A stretch of DNA of 64,000 nt from Planctomycetota bacterium (GTDB lineage Bacteria > Planctomycetota > UBA1135 > GCA-002686595). The notes below the pieces were generated by a model. The model saw nothing but the letters and a program-made list of their open reading frames with translations, did not search any database and was not told the DNA's origin. The position numbers were made by a program, and so were the translations under genes. The DNA lies in NCBI GenBank assembly GCA_947484275.1, contig CANKOY010000009.1:1-64000 (forward strand), read 5' to 3'. Positions 52,548 through 61,800 of this stretch are shown one piece after another (within the stretch, counting starts at the first letter, position 1; each line of letters starts with the position of its first letter).

Positions 52548-53284
52548 CCCGTGACCTTCGAGATCAGCGCACGCAGAGGATCGAAGAAGCGATCCACCAC
52601 GCGCTCCTTGAGCGGGATGATCGCGTTGTCGGTGATCGTGATGTTCTCGGGGCAGACCTTCGTGCAGCACTTGGTGATGTTGCAGTAGCCCAGGCCGTCG
52701 GTCTTGCGCAGGTCGCCCAGGCGGTCCTCGACGTCGAGCGGATGCATTTCCAGGGCCGCGGTGTAGACGAAGAAGCGCGGGCCGATGAACTCGTCGTGCT
52801 TGTGGTGGTCGCGCAATACGTGGCACACGTCTTGGCACAGGAAGCACTCGATGCACTTGCGGAATTCCTGCACGCGATCGACGTCCACCTGGCTCATGCG
52901 CCAGGTGCCGTCCGGCGCATCCGGCGCCCGCGGCTTGAATTTCTTGATGCGTTTCTTGACCTCGAAGTTCCACGACACGTCCGTGACCAGGTCGCGGATC
53001 ACCGGGAAGGCGCGCATCGGCTCGATCGTGACCGGCTCGTCGAGATTGAGGTCTGTGAGCCGCGTCATGCACATCAACTTGGGCATGCCGTTGACTTCCG
53101 CCGAGCACGAACCGCACTTGCCGGCCTTGCAGTTCCAGCGCACGGCGAGATCCGGTGCGGATTCGGCCTGGATCTGGTGAACGGCGTCGAGGACCACCAT
53201 GCCCTCGCCGACCTCGGTGGTGTAGTCCACCGGTTTCAGACCGTCCTTGCCGCCGCGCGTGATCCTGAATGTTGCTTTGGCCAT
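52544..53284 (-). CDS. sdhB: Succinate dehydrogenase / fumarate reductase iron-sulfur subunit
   Basis: 246 aa. The [2Fe-2S] domain has NCKAGKCGSC and a later C in MCMTRL. The C-terminal dicluster domain has CIECFLCQDVC and CCTKVCPENI, providing ligands for the [4Fe-4S] and [3Fe-4S] clusters, so electron transfer from SdhA to quinone appears intact. ATG 53284 overlaps the sdhA stop by one nucleotide (TAATG). The stop codon is contributed by the downstream inverted-repeat element, so the C-terminus (ALISKVTG) may have been trimmed or set by its insertion. Confidence 0.95.
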   Translation of the reverse strand: MAKATFRITRGGKDGLKPVDYTTEVGEGMVVLDAVHQIQAESAPDLAVRWNCKAGKCGSCSAEVNGMPKLMCMTRLTDLNLDEPVTIEPMRAFPVIRDLVTDVSWNFEVKKRIKKFKPRAPDAPDGTWRMSQVDVDRVQEFRKCIECFLCQDVCHVLRDHHKHDEFIGPRFFVYTAALEMHPLDVEDRLGDLRKTDGLGYCNITKCCTKVCPENITITDNAIIPLKERVVDRFFDPLRALISKVTG

Positions 53285-55107
53285 TACGCCATCTCCGCGA
53301 TGATTTTCTTGTGCTCGTCGGTCATCGGCGGCAAAGGCACGCGCGAGAGTTTCATCTCGCCGTCGCCCCCGCGTTCGATGCCCAGGTTGAATGTGGACCA
53401 GGTGTCGCTCTTCTTGGGGAAGTCGTCGCGGAAGTGGGCCCCGCGGCTTTCCTGGCGTTCGAGCGCACAGATGGTGACCGCCTCGGCGACGGTCAGGAGA
53501 TTCTCGAGTTCGAGCGCCGTGTGCCAGCCGGGATTGAACTCGCGGTGACCTTCGACGCTGACTTTCTTGGCGCGCTGCCGCAGGACTTTCAGGCCCTCGA
53601 TCGCGCGGCGCATCTCGGCGTCCGTGCGCACGATGCCCACGAGCTCCTGCATCATTTCTTGCAGGGCTGCCTGGACCACGAAGGCGTTTTCCGCGCCGGC
53701 CGTACCGCTGCGCTCGAACGGTTCGAGCGTCTTGCGCACGAGTTCTTCGACCTGTGACTCGTTGACCGCCAGGGCCTTTTGCTCCTTGGCGTACTTGGCC
53801 GCGTACTCGCCCGCGCGCTTGCCGAAGACCAGCAAGTCCGACAGAGAATTGCCGCCGAGGCGATTGGCGCCGTGCAGTCCCGCGGCGCTTTCACCCGCGG
53901 CGAACAGCCCGGCCACGCGCGACATCTGCGTCGTGGGGTCCACGCGCACTCCGCCCATGACGTAGTGCGTCGTCGGGCCGACTTCCATGGGCTCGGTGGT
54001 GATGTCGAGGCCCGCCAGTTGCTTGAACTGGTGGTACATGCTCGGCAGCTTCTTCTTGATGTGTTCGGGCGCGTTCTTCAGGCGCTCCTTGATCCACGAA
54101 ATGTCGAGAAACACACCGCCGTGGGGACTGCCGCGGCCGGCCTTGATCTCGCGCACGATGCAGCGTGCCACGTGGTCGCGGGTCAGTAGCTCCGGCGGCC
54201 GGCGCGAGTTCTTGTCGCCCTGGGTGTAGCTCCAGCCCTCTTCTTCATTGTCCGCGGTGGAGCTTTTGTAGTTCTCCGGGATGTCGTCGAACATGAATCG
54301 ACGTCCGTCCTTGTTGCGCAGCACGCCGCCTTCGCCGCGCACGCCCTCGGTGACGAGGATGCCGCGCACGCTGGGGGGCCAGACCATCCCCGTGGGGTGG
54401 AATTGGACGAACTCCATGTCCATCAATTCCGCACCGGCACGGTAGGCGAGCGCTTGGCCGTCGCCGGTGTACTCCCAGGAGTTGCTCGTGATCTTGAACG
54501 CCCGGCCGATGCCGCCGGTGGCGATCACGATCGCCGGCGCCTTGAACACGCGGAAGCGCCCGCGCTCGCGGTCGTAGGCGAAAGCGCCGCAGACCCGTCC
54601 GCCTTCCTTGAGGATCTCGACCACCGTGCACTCCATGTGCACGTCGATGCCCTGGTGGATGCCGTGGTCCTGAAGCGTGCGAATCATCTCCAGGCCGGTG
54701 CGGTCGCCGACGTGGGCCAGACGCGGATAGCGGTGGCCGCCGAAGTTGCGCTGCAGAATGCGGCCGTCCTTGGTGCGGTCGAACACCGCGCCCCAAGCTT
54801 CCAGTTCGTTCACACGCGCCGGAGCTTCCTTGGCGTGGAACTCTGCCATCAGCGGGTTGTTCAGATACTGCCCACCGCGCATCGTGTCGGCGAAGTGCAC
54901 GCGCCAGTTGTCGCGGTCGTCGACGTTGCCCAGCGACGCCGCCATGCCGCCCTCGGCCATGACCGTGTGCGCTTTGCCGAGCAACGACTTGCACACGAGT
55001 CCCACGCGCGCGCCCGTGGCCGAGGCTTCGATCGCCGCGCGCAGGCCCGCGCCGCCGGCGCCGATGACGAGCACGTCGTGCTCGATGATCTGGACTTCAG
55101 TTTTCAA
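53284..55107 (-). CDS. sdhA: Succinate dehydrogenase / fumarate reductase flavoprotein subunit
   Basis: 607 aa. FAD-binding N-terminus HDVLVIGAGGAGLRAAIEAS, the flavin-His region HTVMAEGGMAAS, and active-site regions GHRYPRLAHVGDRTG and VQFHPTGMV. The C-terminal GLHGANRLGGNSL motif is typical of SdhA/FrdA. The start is TTG 55107: it overlaps the sdhC stop as TTGA and has GGAGG at the right distance, whereas the upstream ATG would lie inside sdhC without such a signal. Oxidises succinate (or reduces fumarate) at the membrane with SdhB and SdhC. Confidence 0.95.
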   Translation of the reverse strand: MKTEVQIIEHDVLVIGAGGAGLRAAIEASATGARVGLVCKSLLGKAHTVMAEGGMAASLGNVDDRDNWRVHFADTMRGGQYLNNPLMAEFHAKEAPARVNELEAWGAVFDRTKDGRILQRNFGGHRYPRLAHVGDRTGLEMIRTLQDHGIHQGIDVHMECTVVEILKEGGRVCGAFAYDRERGRFRVFKAPAIVIATGGIGRAFKITSNSWEYTGDGQALAYRAGAELMDMEFVQFHPTGMVWPPSVRGILVTEGVRGEGGVLRNKDGRRFMFDDIPENYKSSTADNEEEGWSYTQGDKNSRRPPELLTRDHVARCIVREIKAGRGSPHGGVFLDISWIKERLKNAPEHIKKKLPSMYHQFKQLAGLDITTEPMEVGPTTHYVMGGVRVDPTTQMSRVAGLFAAGESAAGLHGANRLGGNSLSDLLVFGKRAGEYAAKYAKEQKALAVNESQVEELVRKTLEPFERSGTAGAENAFVVQAALQEMMQELVGIVRTDAEMRRAIEGLKVLRQRAKKVSVEGHREFNPGWHTALELENLLTVAEAVTICALERQESRGAHFRDDFPKKSDTWSTFNLGIERGGDGEMKLSRVPLPPMTDEHKKIIAEMA

Positions 55108-55904
55108 AGGATCCTCCAGTCGGTCCAGATGCCCATGGAACACAGGCGAATGTAGAGATCAGAGAAACCCACGGAGCACAGGCTGAACCAGGCGAAGTTC
55201 ATGTGCTTGGGGTTGATGCAGGTCACGCAGCTGTAGGCCTTGAGCCGCGCCGGGTGCTTCGACAGCACGTCGATCGAGCCGCCGAGCAGGTGACGCAGCG
55301 AGTGACAGCTGAACGTGTATCCGCCGAGGAGCACGGTATTGACCGTCAGGATGATCGTCCCAAGGCCGATCCCAAAATGCTCGACGCCGGTCACCGGGTC
55401 CTTGAACCACAGTGCCAACCAGACGTCGTGGGCCAGCAGCACGATGAAGGCCAGTGCGATGTACAGGAAGTATCGGTGCGCGTTCTGCAGGATCAGCGGC
55501 AGCGAATTCTCGCCGCGGTACTCGTTGCGCGGCTCGCCGACCATGCAGGCGGAGGGATCAGACCAGAACGCCTTGTAGTAGGCGCCGCGGTAGTAGTAGC
55601 AGGTGAAGCGGAACAGCCCCGGTGCCCACAGGATCAACAGTGCGGGCGAAAACGGAATGAAACTAGGCCAGAAGCCCGGCTTGGGGCCGAACCAACTGTG
55701 GGGCGAGTCGCCAAAGATCTCGGGCGAGTAGAACGGCGACAGGTAGGGGCCGTGGGTGTAGTGCGCTCCCTGGAACGCCGCCCAGGTCGAATACACGATG
55801 AACGTGGACAGCCCGAGGAACACCCCCAGGGGCTGAAGCCACCACATGTCGCGCCGCGCCGTCGCGCCGAACGCTTGCCGCTCACGAACACCAGTTAGAG
55901 CCAT
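55104..55904 (-). CDS. sdhC: Succinate dehydrogenase cytochrome b subunit
   Basis: 266 aa from ATG 55904 with GAGGG upstream. Five hydrophobic helices and candidate haem-ligand histidines in NAHRYFLYIALAFIVLLAHD and SCHSLRHLLGG, the latter characteristic of the single-peptide cytochrome b type found with this SdhA/B form. It anchors SdhAB in the membrane and passes electrons to quinone. First gene of sdhCAB, divergent from the AhpD-like gene. Confidence 0.88.
   Translation of the reverse strand: MALTGVRERQAFGATARRDMWWLQPLGVFLGLSTFIVYSTWAAFQGAHYTHGPYLSPFYSPEIFGDSPHSWFGPKPGFWPSFIPFSPALLILWAPGLFRFTCYYYRGAYYKAFWSDPSACMVGEPRNEYRGENSLPLILQNAHRYFLYIALAFIVLLAHDVWLALWFKDPVTGVEHFGIGLGTIILTVNTVLLGGYTFSCHSLRHLLGGSIDVLSKHPARLKAYSCVTCINPKHMNFAWFSLCSVGFSDLYIRLCSMGIWTDWRIL
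55105..55117 (-). promoter_or_regulatory. Ribosome binding site deciding a TTG start for sdhA
   Basis: GGAGG at 55117-55113 lies 5 nt before TTG 55107-55105, which itself overlaps the sdhC stop (TTGA). This fixes the unusual start codon and implies coupled translation. Confidence 0.75.
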
Positions 55905-56141
55905 CGGTCCCTCGTCCACGTTTTTCGCCGGTTCGGCGCGCAAGTCGCGAGGGCAAAGGCCCCGCGCGCGCCGATCAGATCGCTGATTGTGTAGCTAGGC
56001 ATTTTTGCGGCCGGTGGCCGGGCAAGTCAACCAGAAGCTCTGCGGGGCCGCAATTTCCGTGAGATCCGCGCGCCAGGCCGGGTTCCCGCCGGGTCGCGGC
56101 ATGCTCGCCCCGTGCTATCCTCCAGGGCCCGGTCCGCTCCC

Positions 56142-56726
56142 ATGACTTGGATTCAAACAACTGCGCCGGCGGGCGCCGAGCAGGCGCTGCGCAAGGCGAT
56201 CGAGATGCAGCGCGCGCTGTATCCGAAGGAGTACGCGCAAGCGGTGTCGCCCGGAGGCGACAGCATCGTAACCGCCCACGCGTTGATGCCCGCGGCCCTG
56301 TTCCACGTGTTCGCGAGTTTCGGCGAGATGATGTCGCCCGATCTGCCCCTCAGTCGCGCGCAGCACGAGATGATCGCCACGGTGGTGTCGATCACCAACC
56401 GCTGCTTCTACTGAACCGAGGCCCATGCGGAGCTGCTCCGCAGGGTCACAGGCGATGATGCCCTCGTCCGGCAGTTGCTCGACGATCACCGGACAGCGGC
56501 CCTGAGCGAGCGCGACCGCGCGATGCTCGACTACGCAGTGCTGCTGACGCGCGATGCCGTCGCGATCTCGCCAGCGGAACACGACAAGTTGCGCGCCGTT
56601 GGCTTCGACGAACGCGCGCTGCTCCAGATCACGCTGATCGCGGCTTGGTTCAACTACATCAATCGCGTGGCGGATGCACTCGGCGTCGGCCGCGGAGCCC
56701 TCGGCGGGCATGAATCGCTGAAGTAG
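56142..56726 (+). CDS. AhpD-like (carboxymuconolactone decarboxylase-type) selenoprotein with CxxU
   Basis: 194 aa read through a TGA at 56412-56414 (codon 91). The N-terminal part ([32 protein letters not shown]) and the continuation ([46 protein letters not shown]) together give a complete alkylhydroperoxidase AhpD-type protein. In the family the active site is CxxC followed two residues later by His. Here it reads C88-F-Y-U91-T-E-A-H, so UGA sits exactly at the second, redox-active Cys. AhpD-like proteins with CxxU are among the known bacterial selenoprotein families. A SECIS-like hairpin follows. ATG 56142 chosen; an upstream GTG at 56112 is unlikely. Predicted thiol/selenol peroxidase. 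Confidence 0.87.
56412..56441 (+). promoter_or_regulatory. UGA codon plus SECIS-like hairpin in the AhpD-like gene
   Basis: TGA 56412-56414, 12 nt spacer, then GCGGA (56427-56431), loop GCTGC (56432-56436), TCCGC (56437-56441). The stem can extend by one pair, leaving loop CTG. With the 5-nt loop, G is the first loop base, 17 nt from the UGA. Spacer length is the same as in the CRTAC1-TlpA gene. Judged by eye. Confidence 0.65.
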
Positions 56727-56757
56727 CGCGCATCCCGCGCAGCGGCCCCGCGGCAGA

Positions 56758-57474
56758 TCAAGGGGCCGTCAGCCAGGCAGTGAACTTCGAGCGTGGAAGT
56801 GGCGTGCTCATCCAAGACGTGTCGGGCAGCGGCGCGTGCAGCAGGTCGCGCACGGGTACCAGCTGCTTCAAGCTCTCGCGCGACAGACTGCCCTTCTTCG
56901 TGCGCCAGCGGATCTCACCGGACTCCTGAATGCGCGCTACCACGCTCTCGGTCAGACGACAGTCCCCAGCGACGTAGTCGAGCACGAGCTGGTGATTCCC
57001 AAGGGCCCACTGTCGCGGCGCATCGGCGCCGTGCATCAGTTTCTTCTCCGCCAGACCCATGCCGTCCGCCACGGCGGCAAGTCCCACGGGATAGCCCTTC
57101 AGGACGAAGAACTGGAACATGGGGTCGAACAGATCGAGAGCGATCTGGCGCGCGAGCTCGACGTCTTTGGCCGCGGCGCCGAGCCAGCGCAGGTCGAAGG
57201 ACAGGCCGTTCCACGCGCAGACCATGGCGCCGGCCACCTGAGCCTCGCGCAAATGCAAGAGCACCTCGCGCGCCCCCGCTGCATCCAATGCCCGCAGTGG
57301 ATTTCCCCCGGCGTCTCTGGCGTACCAATGGCGCAATTCACCGCGATCATCGATGGCTGCGGCGCAGGAAATTTGGAACGGCCCGTACTTGTCGAGGTCT
57401 TCACCGGGCGCGAGCTCAAGTTCGTCGGCGATTTCGATGTCAAAGGCCAGGCGTCGCCCCCTCTGCGCGCTCAT
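56758..57474 (-). CDS. RNase H-fold 3'-5' exonuclease-like protein (DEDD type)
   Basis: 238 aa. Motif I FDIEIA near residue 10 (Asp, Glu), motif II NGLSFDLRWL near 92 (Asp), and motif III YVAGDCRLTESVV near 165 (Asp) place the four acidic residues of DEDD exonucleases, close to predicted PolB-like 3'-5' exonucleases. It should cleave nucleotides from DNA or RNA ends with two metal ions; the natural substrate is unknown. The start overlaps the stop of the YciI-like gene by 4 nt, indicating cotranscription. Confidence 0.78.
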   Translation of the reverse strand: MSAQRGRRLAFDIEIADELELAPGEDLDKYGPFQISCAAAIDDRGELRHWYARDAGGNPLRALDAAGAREVLLHLREAQVAGAMVCAWNGLSFDLRWLGAAAKDVELARQIALDLFDPMFQFFVLKGYPVGLAAVADGMGLAEKKLMHGADAPRQWALGNHQLVLDYVAGDCRLTESVVARIQESGEIRWRTKKGSLSRESLKQLVPVRDLLHAPLPDTSWMSTPLPRSKFTAWLTAP

Positions 57475-58196
57475 CGCGGATCCTTGGGGCTTTCGGCGCC
57501 CATCTGAGCCAGATGATCGCTGGCAAACCAGTCGTCGAGCGTGTGGGGGCCCAGGCGCTCTAGCAGCGCAGAGAAACGGTTCTTGGCCTCGGCGACGTTG
57601 GCCGCGTCGAGCAGTGCGAAGCTGCGCTCACCGTCGAGACGCGCCAGCAGGTACACGCCCTCAGTCGCTGTCATCTGCCACAGCTCACGCTCGGCGCGCA
57701 GATGATCCTCGGCAGTGAGCAGCACATAGGTTCGCGCGCCGCTGCCTGGAGCGAGCTTGAGTCCCTCCGCCAGGGCGCGCTCCTCACGCTTCAGATCGCG
57801 CTCGAGCGCCTCCCGCAGGGGCGCGCCCGTGGCCAGTGCGTGGTACTCGAGCACGAATACCCCGGCCTGCGCTGCGGGATCCGTCTCAGCCCAGGCCTTG
57901 GCCTGCGCTTCGTTTGCAGTGTCGAGCACGAACAGTCCGCGCAAGTCAGTGGCGTGCCGAGTCGCACCGAAGGGGCCCGCCACCACGAGTTTGCGCTCGC
58001 CGGCGAGGCGCTGCATGTTGGCGAAGTGGCCGATGAAGGCCTGGCGGTTCAGAGCTTCGGAGAGTTTTCCGGTGCTCGGCCCGGACCTTAGGAAGACGAG
58101 CGTGTACTCGCGTTCCGGCGTTCGGGTGGGCGCACTGGAGCACGCGGACAAACAGGCCAATACCAACAGGGCGGCGGTCCATGCGATTCTGATCAT
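57471..58196 (-). CDS. YciI-like lipoprotein
   Basis: 241 aa with a lipoprotein signal (ALLVLACLSACSSAP). Residues ~30-120 (YTLVFLRSGPSTG, AFIGHFANMQRLAGERKLVVAGPFG, ETDPAAQAGVFVLEY) match the YciI domain layout, including the H-F-x-x-M and AGPFG turns. The second half repeats the general fold more weakly. YciI proteins are small ferredoxin-like fold domains of unknown or lyase function, and an exported lipidated version is uncommon. Its end overlaps the exonuclease start. Confidence 0.7.
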   Translation of the reverse strand: MIRIAWTAALLVLACLSACSSAPTRTPEREYTLVFLRSGPSTGKLSEALNRQAFIGHFANMQRLAGERKLVVAGPFGATRHATDLRGLFVLDTANEAQAKAWAETDPAAQAGVFVLEYHALATGAPLREALERDLKREERALAEGLKLAPGSGARTYVLLTAEDHLRAERELWQMTATEGVYLLARLDGERSFALLDAANVAEAKNRFSALLERLGPHTLDDWFASDHLAQMGAESPKDPR

Positions 58197-58240
58197 GGGC
58201 CAATCCTATCCAGTTTGGCAGCGGTGTAGGATCGAGGCGC

Positions 58241-58822
58241 TTGTCTTCGCCCATCGAAGTCCTGACGCAGCGTCTCGCACGGCACACGCCCGTGGAGATC
58301 GCGTTGCCCGCGAACGAGCAGGCGGCGATCGCGGTGATTCTCGTTCCCGCAAGCGACCTTGGAGGGCTGGAGTTGCTGTTGATTCAGCGCGCAATTCGCG
58401 AGGGCGATCCGTGGTCTGGCCACATGGCGCTGCCGGGAGGGCTGCGCGACATGGGGGATGCGGACCTGAACGCGACGGCCGTGCGCGAGGCGCGCGAGGA
58501 GACAGGCATCGATCTTGCGCAGGCGCGGTTCCTGGGTCGACTCGATGACCTGCGGCCGATCCGCCAATCTCAGCGTTCGCTCTCGGTGCGGCCCTTTGTC
58601 TACTGCGCTGACAGTCGGCCGGACTTGACGTCCAGCGCGGAAGTGGCTGACGCCCTGTGGGTGCCCCTGGGGCGCCTGCGTTCCTGCGCGGGCGAAGCAT
58701 GCGTGGTCCATCGAGGCGCGCCGTTGAACGTGCCTGCCTACTTGGTGGACGGTCGCACCGTCTGGGGCATGACCCAGCGAGTGCTCTCCGCGCTGCTCGA
58801 CCTCAGCGACTCAGACCGCTGA
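58241..58822 (+). CDS. Nudix hydrolase, CoA-pyrophosphatase type
   Basis: 193 aa starting at TTG 58241, as no suitable ATG precedes the domain. The Nudix box reads GGLRDMGDADLNATAVREAREETGID in sequence order G-x5-D-x7-REAREETG; the first Glu of the box is Asp, while the metal-binding REAREE core is intact. The preceding LLIQRAIREGD and SGHMALPGG fit the UPF0035 (CoA pyrophosphatase) motif. It is predicted to hydrolyse CoA or related nucleoside diphosphate compounds. It is divergent from the YciI-like gene with a 44-bp gap. Confidence 0.82.
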   Translation: MSSPIEVLTQRLARHTPVEIALPANEQAAIAVILVPASDLGGLELLLIQRAIREGDPWSGHMALPGGLRDMGDADLNATAVREAREETGIDLAQARFLGRLDDLRPIRQSQRSLSVRPFVYCADSRPDLTSSAEVADALWVPLGRLRSCAGEACVVHRGAPLNVPAYLVDGRTVWGMTQRVLSALLDLSDSDR

Positions 58823-58831
58823 TTCTCTCGA

Positions 58832-61800
58832 TCAGCGAGCCTTCGCGGTCCAGCCCTCGGCGATGCGCCGCAGGTCAGGGGCGGTGTCCAATTCGTCGCC
58901 GAAGTAGTGGCGCTCCAGGGTCGCGATCTCCGCTCCCAAGGCCTGGTGTTGCTCGGGCGCCAGACCGTTGTGGGCCTGGATGTCGCGCAGGAGACCCAGC
59001 ACCGTGAACGCGTTCACGTTCCCGGGAACCTGGAAGCGCGCCGGGCCTTCGAGCTTGGGCCCTGTATTGCGCCGCATGAAGAACAGGCCTGCCGCGAGAC
59101 CCGCCGCCCCGACGAGCGCCCACCACAGCCAACTGCGATCCGCCTTGGCGTACTGGCTCTCGAGGGTCACCGTCTCTGCGACGCTCACCAGGTCGGCGTC
59201 GACGAAGCGAAAGCGCTCGTTCGTTTCCGCCTCGTTGCGCGGAGTGCCGAAGCTAAAGCTGGTGGGGGGCTGCGCGAGGCCTTCCTTCGCGCGCAGAGTT
59301 AGCGTCCAAGTGCGCTCGGAGTTCACTCCGGCGTCCTCATCAGCGAACTTCACCACCGACACTCCGTGGTCGTCGGTGCTGGCGATTTCGAAATCCTGCG
59401 GCGCCAGGTCCAGGGTCGCTGCCAGGTCCGGAACGAGGCCAACTGCCGTAGCTTTGATCTCGAGAATCAGCTTGCCCGTCTTGGCCTGACGCTCGTCGAG
59501 AGTCTGCGTCACCGAGAGCTTCTCGAAGGGCCGTGCTTCGGCATCCTTGCCGGCCGCATCGATCACCAGCGCCTGGGATTCCACCGGCAAGACCGCGTAG
59601 CCGGTCGTGTCGAGGAAATCGAGGTCCATGCGAATCGGCGGAATGCGATCGATCGCCTCGCTGCGCGGCTTGAGCAGCGCGTAGGCGTAAGGAGTCACGC
59701 GCCAGCCGTACTCGGCTTCGGCCTTCGAGCGCACTTGGGGATCGTTGAACGTGACCGAGAGCACCTCGAAGTGCTCGCTCAGGGTCGTGCGCAGCGTTTC
59801 CTCGAATTTGTCGCGGTAGTCCTCCAGGGGCCGACCGTAGTTGTAGCCGAAATTCTGGTTGTTCTGGTTCTGCAGGTACTTCGCGAATCCGCCGGATTCG
59901 CGCTCGATTTCGCGCGTGTGTCGCAGATCGATCGCCAGTCCGAAGGGCTGGTCGCGTCCGACGCGATCAGAGCCGTCGATCGTGGCGCGCAGTTGGATTT
60001 CGGTGACGAGATCCTTGTAGTAGTCGAAAACCTGCCGTGCCTCGCTGGCGAGCTTGTGGTCGCCCACGATCGCCAGGCCCTCGCGCACGTAGCGGTACTT
60101 GATCGGCGGTCCGACGTTGCTCATGCGCGCGAAAAGCGTGCTGGCGAACATTCCTGTGTGTCGTTCGGCGCTCGCGCCGGGCAGCGCATTCAACCCATCG
60201 CGGATCAGCGCGATCTGCGGCACAGCCAGTAATTTGTCGGCCTCGATTGCACCCAGGTCGCTGGCGCCGAGGGCTGCGTAGAACCAGATGTCGAAGGCCG
60301 CCGTGGTCTCCTTCTCCTGATCCATGGTCGGCACGGCCGCTGCGTACAGTTGCGCAGCTTTTTGGAAGCTCTCGAAAGTCTTCGCTCGGCGCGCGCTGAA
60401 CTCAGCGTCCTTCTTCAGTTCCCCGCGGTAGTTGTTCTCGTCGTGGGCCAGGGCGGCCTTCACCAGCCAAAGCTCCCAGCTGTCGGGGTGCTGAGCGAGC
60501 ACAGAATCCACGGTGGTTTCGCCCAATGCGTAGCCCCGCAGCACTTCAGCCTGGATGTCCTTCTGGTGGCGGTTGGTTTTTTTCTTCTCCTGCAGGGCCG
60601 GATCGCGCCAGACCTGCACCAGGTTTCCGCGCATGGTCTGCAGGATGCCCGCGATCGTGGCGGGCTTGAGGCCGGAGATCGGCCCGAAGATCGACTCGAT
60701 GTTCTCCAAGCGGAAGACCTCGGCGCTCGAATGCACCGCTGTGAACGCGCTGGCGATCAGCGCATCGTCGAGTTCCACCGGCAGCTTCCGCAGACGCGCT
60801 ATCCACCCCGACAGTTCCTCGAGGTTGCGCTCCTGCTTCGAACGCGTCAGGGGGATCCCGCTGGCGCGCTCCTCGAAGCCGTAGAAGAACATGTACTGGT
60901 TCGTACGGTTGCGCTCCGAGTTCGGGTTGTGCTTCGAGGTCCACACGCGCAGGAACTCATCGACGAGGCCCTTGGCCTGGCGCGGGAGCGTAGTCGCCAA
61001 CGATTCGATGTACGGGAAGGCCAGGGCCTCCTCGCCGACCTTCAGGTACAGCTGCGCGAAGATCATCTGGAAGCGCGGCGCCAGAGTCGCGTCCGTGTGC
61101 GCCAACCACTCAGCGCTCGGCCGGGCCTCCAAAATCGTCCCGGTCGTGATCGCCGTGGGCACGTTGCCTCGGTAATTGCCGCCCCAGTTGTTGTAGAAGA
61201 AGTTGCCGTAGCGGTCGCGCTGCATTTGCGGACCCAGGGACGACGATTCGTCGTAGGTGTAGGAGACGGTCGCCTCGCGCAGCCAGTTGTTCGCCAGCAG
61301 TTCGAGTTCCTTGGACCAGGTGGCGGCCAATTCCGGCGCCGCGGCCAGCAGCGCTTTCGCCGCGGTGGTCTGCAGCTCGAGCAACTTCTGGCGCCGGTCC
61401 ACGTTGGTTGCTTCGGCCGCCAAGGAAAGGGACGCCGCCGAGCCGATAGCGGCCAGGATTTCCATGCCGCGCTGGGGCCGCGAAGTGAAACTCTCGTCGA
61501 GCCAGGCCTGACCGAGTTCCTTCTGGATCTTGGGCGCGATGTCCACGGCGCGCGTAAGGGCTTCCTTCTTTTCTTCTTCCACGACTTCGCCGACTGCCAG
61601 CACCGCCTGAGTTGCGGCCCAGGCGGACTCGAGCCACTTGACCTTCTTGTCGTGGGCGTACTCCGCGAGGCAGTGGCGCGAGATCAGATTGAGCCCCTCA
61701 CGGTCATTCTCTTTCTCGGCGAGTTCCTGGGTCGGGAGCAGCCCGGCAAGGAAGCGCGGTTCGTTGGCGCCAACCAAGAGGCGCGCCAAAAGACGCTTGT

